DNA from: an uncultured Oscillospiraceae bacterium
Lineage (GTDB): Bacteria > Bacillota_A > Clostridia > Oscillospirales > Oscillospiraceae
Reading direction: 5' to 3'
Assembly: GCA_910584605.1 (NCBI GenBank)
Contig: CAJUAW010000029.1
Location: 1-23,715, forward strand
Length of the DNA: 23,715 bases
Positions within the stretch are counted from its first letter, which is position 1; each line of letters opens with the position of its first letter. The notes under the pieces are model-generated. The model was not told where the DNA came from. It worked only from the letters and a program-made list of their open reading frames with translations, and made no database searches. Below are positions 22,075-23,715 of the stretch, piece after piece. A program made the position numbers and the translations under genes.

Positions 22075-22230
22075 ATGAAACAATATGTGGTGGATGCACT
22101 GGGGGCGCTGTGCCAGGCGCCGCCCCGGGGCGGCGCCCTCTGCTGCCGCCTGGAGGGGGAGCGGGTGAAGCTGGCGGGAAAGGCTGTGCTGTACGCCCAG
22201 TCCGAGTTGATGCTGGAGGGTGTGCAATGA
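22075..22230 (+). CDS. Small hypothetical protein, 51 residues
   Basis: A short reading frame with a strong ribosome binding site (AAGGAGG, 22063-22069) five bases before ATG 22075, just after the T-box terminator. The predicted product has three cysteines (C13, C23, C24), a Pro/Gly-rich middle and no membrane helix or signal peptide. I do not recognise it. Its stop overlaps the start of the following lipoprotein gene by four bases (ATGA), which supports real translation and coupling. It could be a genuine small protein or chiefly a device to load ribosomes for the next gene. Confidence 0.6.
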   Translation: MKQYVVDALGALCQAPPRGGALCCRLEGERVKLAGKAVLYAQSELMLEGVQ

Positions 22231-22652
22231 AAAAACGGTTGTGTTTGCTGGCCCTTCCCCTGGCGCTGCTGCTCCTGCTGGCGGGCTGCAAGGTCTCCGG
22301 CAACCCCCTGCCGGAGGGGATGGAGGAGGAGACCGTTCTGGAACAGGGCCGTGAGGTTGTCGCAATGCTGAACGGAGGGGAGTGGCAGGAGGTATACAGC
22401 CTCCTCCGGGCGGACGCCCAGGAGACCTCCGGCCCGGAATCCATCCAAAGCTATATGGAGGAGCGGCTGGACAAGGCCGGGGCCTACAAGTTGGAGACCG
22501 AGGCTATGGCCACCGGGCAGAAGATTAAGGATACCGGCGAGGAATACGGCACGGCGGTGTTCTACTGCAAGCACGAGAAGAAGAATCTCATGTACCGCGT
22601 GGCCTACAGCACCGACATGGAGCTGATGGGTATCCAGGTCACAGTACAGTAG
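22227..22652 (+). CDS. DUF3887-like lipoprotein
   Basis: The 141-residue protein begins with a lipoprotein signal peptide (basic MKKR, long Leu-rich core, lipobox LLAGC with C21). The mature domain (about 35-141) reads EQGREVVAMLNGGEWQEVYSLL...SYMEERLDKAGAYK and ends in a strand-rich half, like DUF3887 domains of cell-surface lipoproteins in Firmicutes. The function of these is unknown. The chosen start at 22227 is fixed by the signal peptide; longer frames upstream run through the T-box. It is coupled to the 51-residue gene by overlap and lies under the alanine T-box. GGAGG in the preceding gene may serve as its ribosome binding site. Confidence 0.8.
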   Translation: MKKRLCLLALPLALLLLLAGCKVSGNPLPEGMEEETVLEQGREVVAMLNGGEWQEVYSLLRADAQETSGPESIQSYMEERLDKAGAYKLETEAMATGQKIKDTGEEYGTAVFYCKHEKKNLMYRVAYSTDMELMGIQVTVQ

Positions 22653-22665
22653 AAAGGAAGCGCTG

Positions 22666-23076
22666 ATGAAAAACTTTCAAAATTACACCCCGGAAAAGTA
22701 TCATGCTCCTGACATTGAGGAGGTGGAACCGGGGATTTATCTGGCCCCCAACCCCTATAAAGAGATCAACGGAAAAGATAAGATTTATGTCACTTCCCTG
22801 ACCTTTGAAATGGAGCCGGACAGCTATGGTGAGGAGGGCGGCTGCCCCCAGGATATCACCCAGGTCCCCTTTGAAGATATTCTGGACCGCTTTCTTGTCA
22901 GTGTCACCGATTTTTATGACGATCTGAATCAGGCCAGCCAAGTGACCTGCTATCAGGAATTTGGATCTGACGAGATGGAAGCGATCAGGAAGCTGCGTAC
23001 TCTGATCGGCAAACGTTTTTATGCCGTTCCCTTCGAGCGGGACGGCAAGGAGTATTACAACGCTGTGATAGAGTAA
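22666..23076 (+). CDS. Hypothetical protein, 136 residues
   Basis: I do not recognise a family. The product is a soluble, acidic protein with many aromatic residues, no signal peptide and no membrane helix. A central helical segment (VPFEDILDRFLVSVTDFYDDLNQ, about 67-89) and a C-terminal piece (RFYAVPFERDGKEYYNAVIE) are the most structured-looking parts. The start at 22666 follows AAAGGAAG at about six bases and lies 13 bases after the lipoprotein stop, so it is in the same transcript. Its base composition is visibly poorer in G and C than its neighbours, which hints at a separate origin. Reality as a gene is supported by its ribosome binding site and tight spacing. Confidence 0.7.
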   Translation: MKNFQNYTPEKYHAPDIEEVEPGIYLAPNPYKEINGKDKIYVTSLTFEMEPDSYGEEGGCPQDITQVPFEDILDRFLVSVTDFYDDLNQASQVTCYQEFGSDEMEAIRKLRTLIGKRFYAVPFERDGKEYYNAVIE

Positions 23077-23113
23077 TTAAAACAAAACAATATGAATTTT
23101 GGAGGTAATTCCC

Positions 23114-23715
23114 ATGAAAGAACCCAAACCTTACGGCCTGAACGAGCTGCGGGAGATGTTCCTGAAATTTTTCGAGAGCAAGGGCCATCTCCGTCTGCCC
23201 AGCTTCTCCCTGATCCCTCAGAACGACGCCTCCCTGCTGCTGATCAACAGCGGCATGGCCCCCATGAAGCCCTGGTTCACCGGGGAGGAGGAGCCCCCCC
23301 GCCGCCGGGTATGCACCTGTCAGAAGTGCATCCGCACCGGCGACATTGAGAACATCGGCAAGACCGCCCGCCACGGCACCTACTTCGAGATGCTGGGCAA
23401 CTTCTCCTTCGGGGACTATTTTAAAAAGGAAGCCATCCCCTACGCCTGGGAGTTCCTCACCAGCCCCGAGTGGGTGGGCCTGGACCCGGAGCGGCTGTAC
23501 CCCTCGGTCTTCGCCGGCAACGAGACCACCCCCGCCGACGACGAGGCCTTCCGCATCTGGCATGAGGTCATCGGGATTCCGGAGGACCGTATCTTCAAGT
23601 TTGGCAAGGCGGACAACTTCTGGGAGCACGGCTCCGGTCCCTGCGGCCCCTGCTCCGAAATTTACTACGACCGGGGGGAACAGTGGGGCTGCGGCAAGCC
23701 GGGGTGCACCGTGGG
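23114..23715 (+). CDS. alaS: Alanyl-tRNA synthetase, N-terminal part (runs off the window)
   Basis: The first 200 residues of the class II synthetase that charges tRNA-Ala are present. The N-terminus GLNELREMFLKFFESKGH and the motif LINSGMAPMKPWF are characteristic. Motif 2 reads RVCTCQKCIRTGDIENIGKTARHGTYFEMLGNFSFGDYFK, and HGSGPCGPCSEIYYD follows. The start at 23114 has GGAGG (23101-23105) eight bases upstream. It is the fourth gene after the T-box; 37 bases separate it from the preceding gene, with no terminator and no clear promoter of its own, so it appears to depend on the T-box promoter about 1.3 kb upstream. The 3' part is outside the window. Confidence 0.97.
   Translation, partial: MKEPKPYGLNELREMFLKFFESKGHLRLPSFSLIPQNDASLLLINSGMAPMKPWFTGEEEPPRRRVCTCQKCIRTGDIENIGKTARHGTYFEMLGNFSFGDYFKKEAIPYAWEFLTSPEWVGLDPERLYPSVFAGNETTPADDEAFRIWHEVIGIPEDRIFKFGKADNFWEHGSGPCGPCSEIYYDRGEQWGCGKPGCTV

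Overview
The window looks like a chromosomal segment of a GC-rich Firmicute of the class Clostridia, most likely an Oscillospiraceae gut anaerobe of the Flavonifractor/Lawsonibacter type. The evidence is a mix of high-GC genes with Firmicute features: a SAM-I riboswitch before metK, a T-box before alaS, strong AGGAGG ribosome binding sites, a PheB/UPF0735 ACT protein, a DUF1292 protein and a TatD-linked radical SAM protein. The genus is inference. There is no phage, insertion sequence, CRISPR array, rRNA or tRNA gene; this is core and housekeeping DNA with dense RNA-level regulation.

Layout. 1-1739 (minus): a sodium:neurotransmitter-symporter-family transporter followed by a truncated aldose-1-epimerase-like gene. 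1889-3350 (plus): perfect sigma-A promoter, SAM-I riboswitch with terminator, metK, terminator. 3365-4155 (plus): promoter, deoC, bidirectional terminator. 4159-5730 (minus): membrane-anchored parvulin-type foldase. 5811-6060 (minus): a structured RNA that folds like 6S RNA, with a terminator. 6103-6420 (minus): DUF1292 protein. 6544-9430 (plus): class A penicillin-binding protein. 9513-12752 (plus): pheB-like ACT protein, then homoserine dehydrogenase and aspartate kinase, the first steps of threonine/methionine/lysine synthesis. 12824-14328 (plus): tatD plus an overlapping radical SAM gene. 14327-16448 (minus): a voltage-gated potassium channel followed by an N-acetylmuramoyl-L-alanine amidase, joined by a near-perfect 21-bp inverted repeat. 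16452-21582 (minus): a complete branched-chain amino acid type ABC transporter in the order binding protein, livH, livM, livG, livF. 21797-23715 (plus): T-box leader, three small genes, and the 5' part of alaS.

Amino-acid metabolism is the main theme: metK, hom, lysC, the liv transporter, the symporter and T-box/alaS all handle or sense amino acids. Cell-envelope functions (PBP, foldase, amidase) are the second. The points most worth a second look are regulatory: the putative 6S RNA, the inverted repeat that hides the amidase start, an internal start inside lysC that would yield a separate ACT-domain subunit, a T-box lying about 1 kb from alaS with unknown genes in between, paired long hairpins between the liv binding protein and livH, and promoters whose -35 boxes lie inside terminator hairpins.
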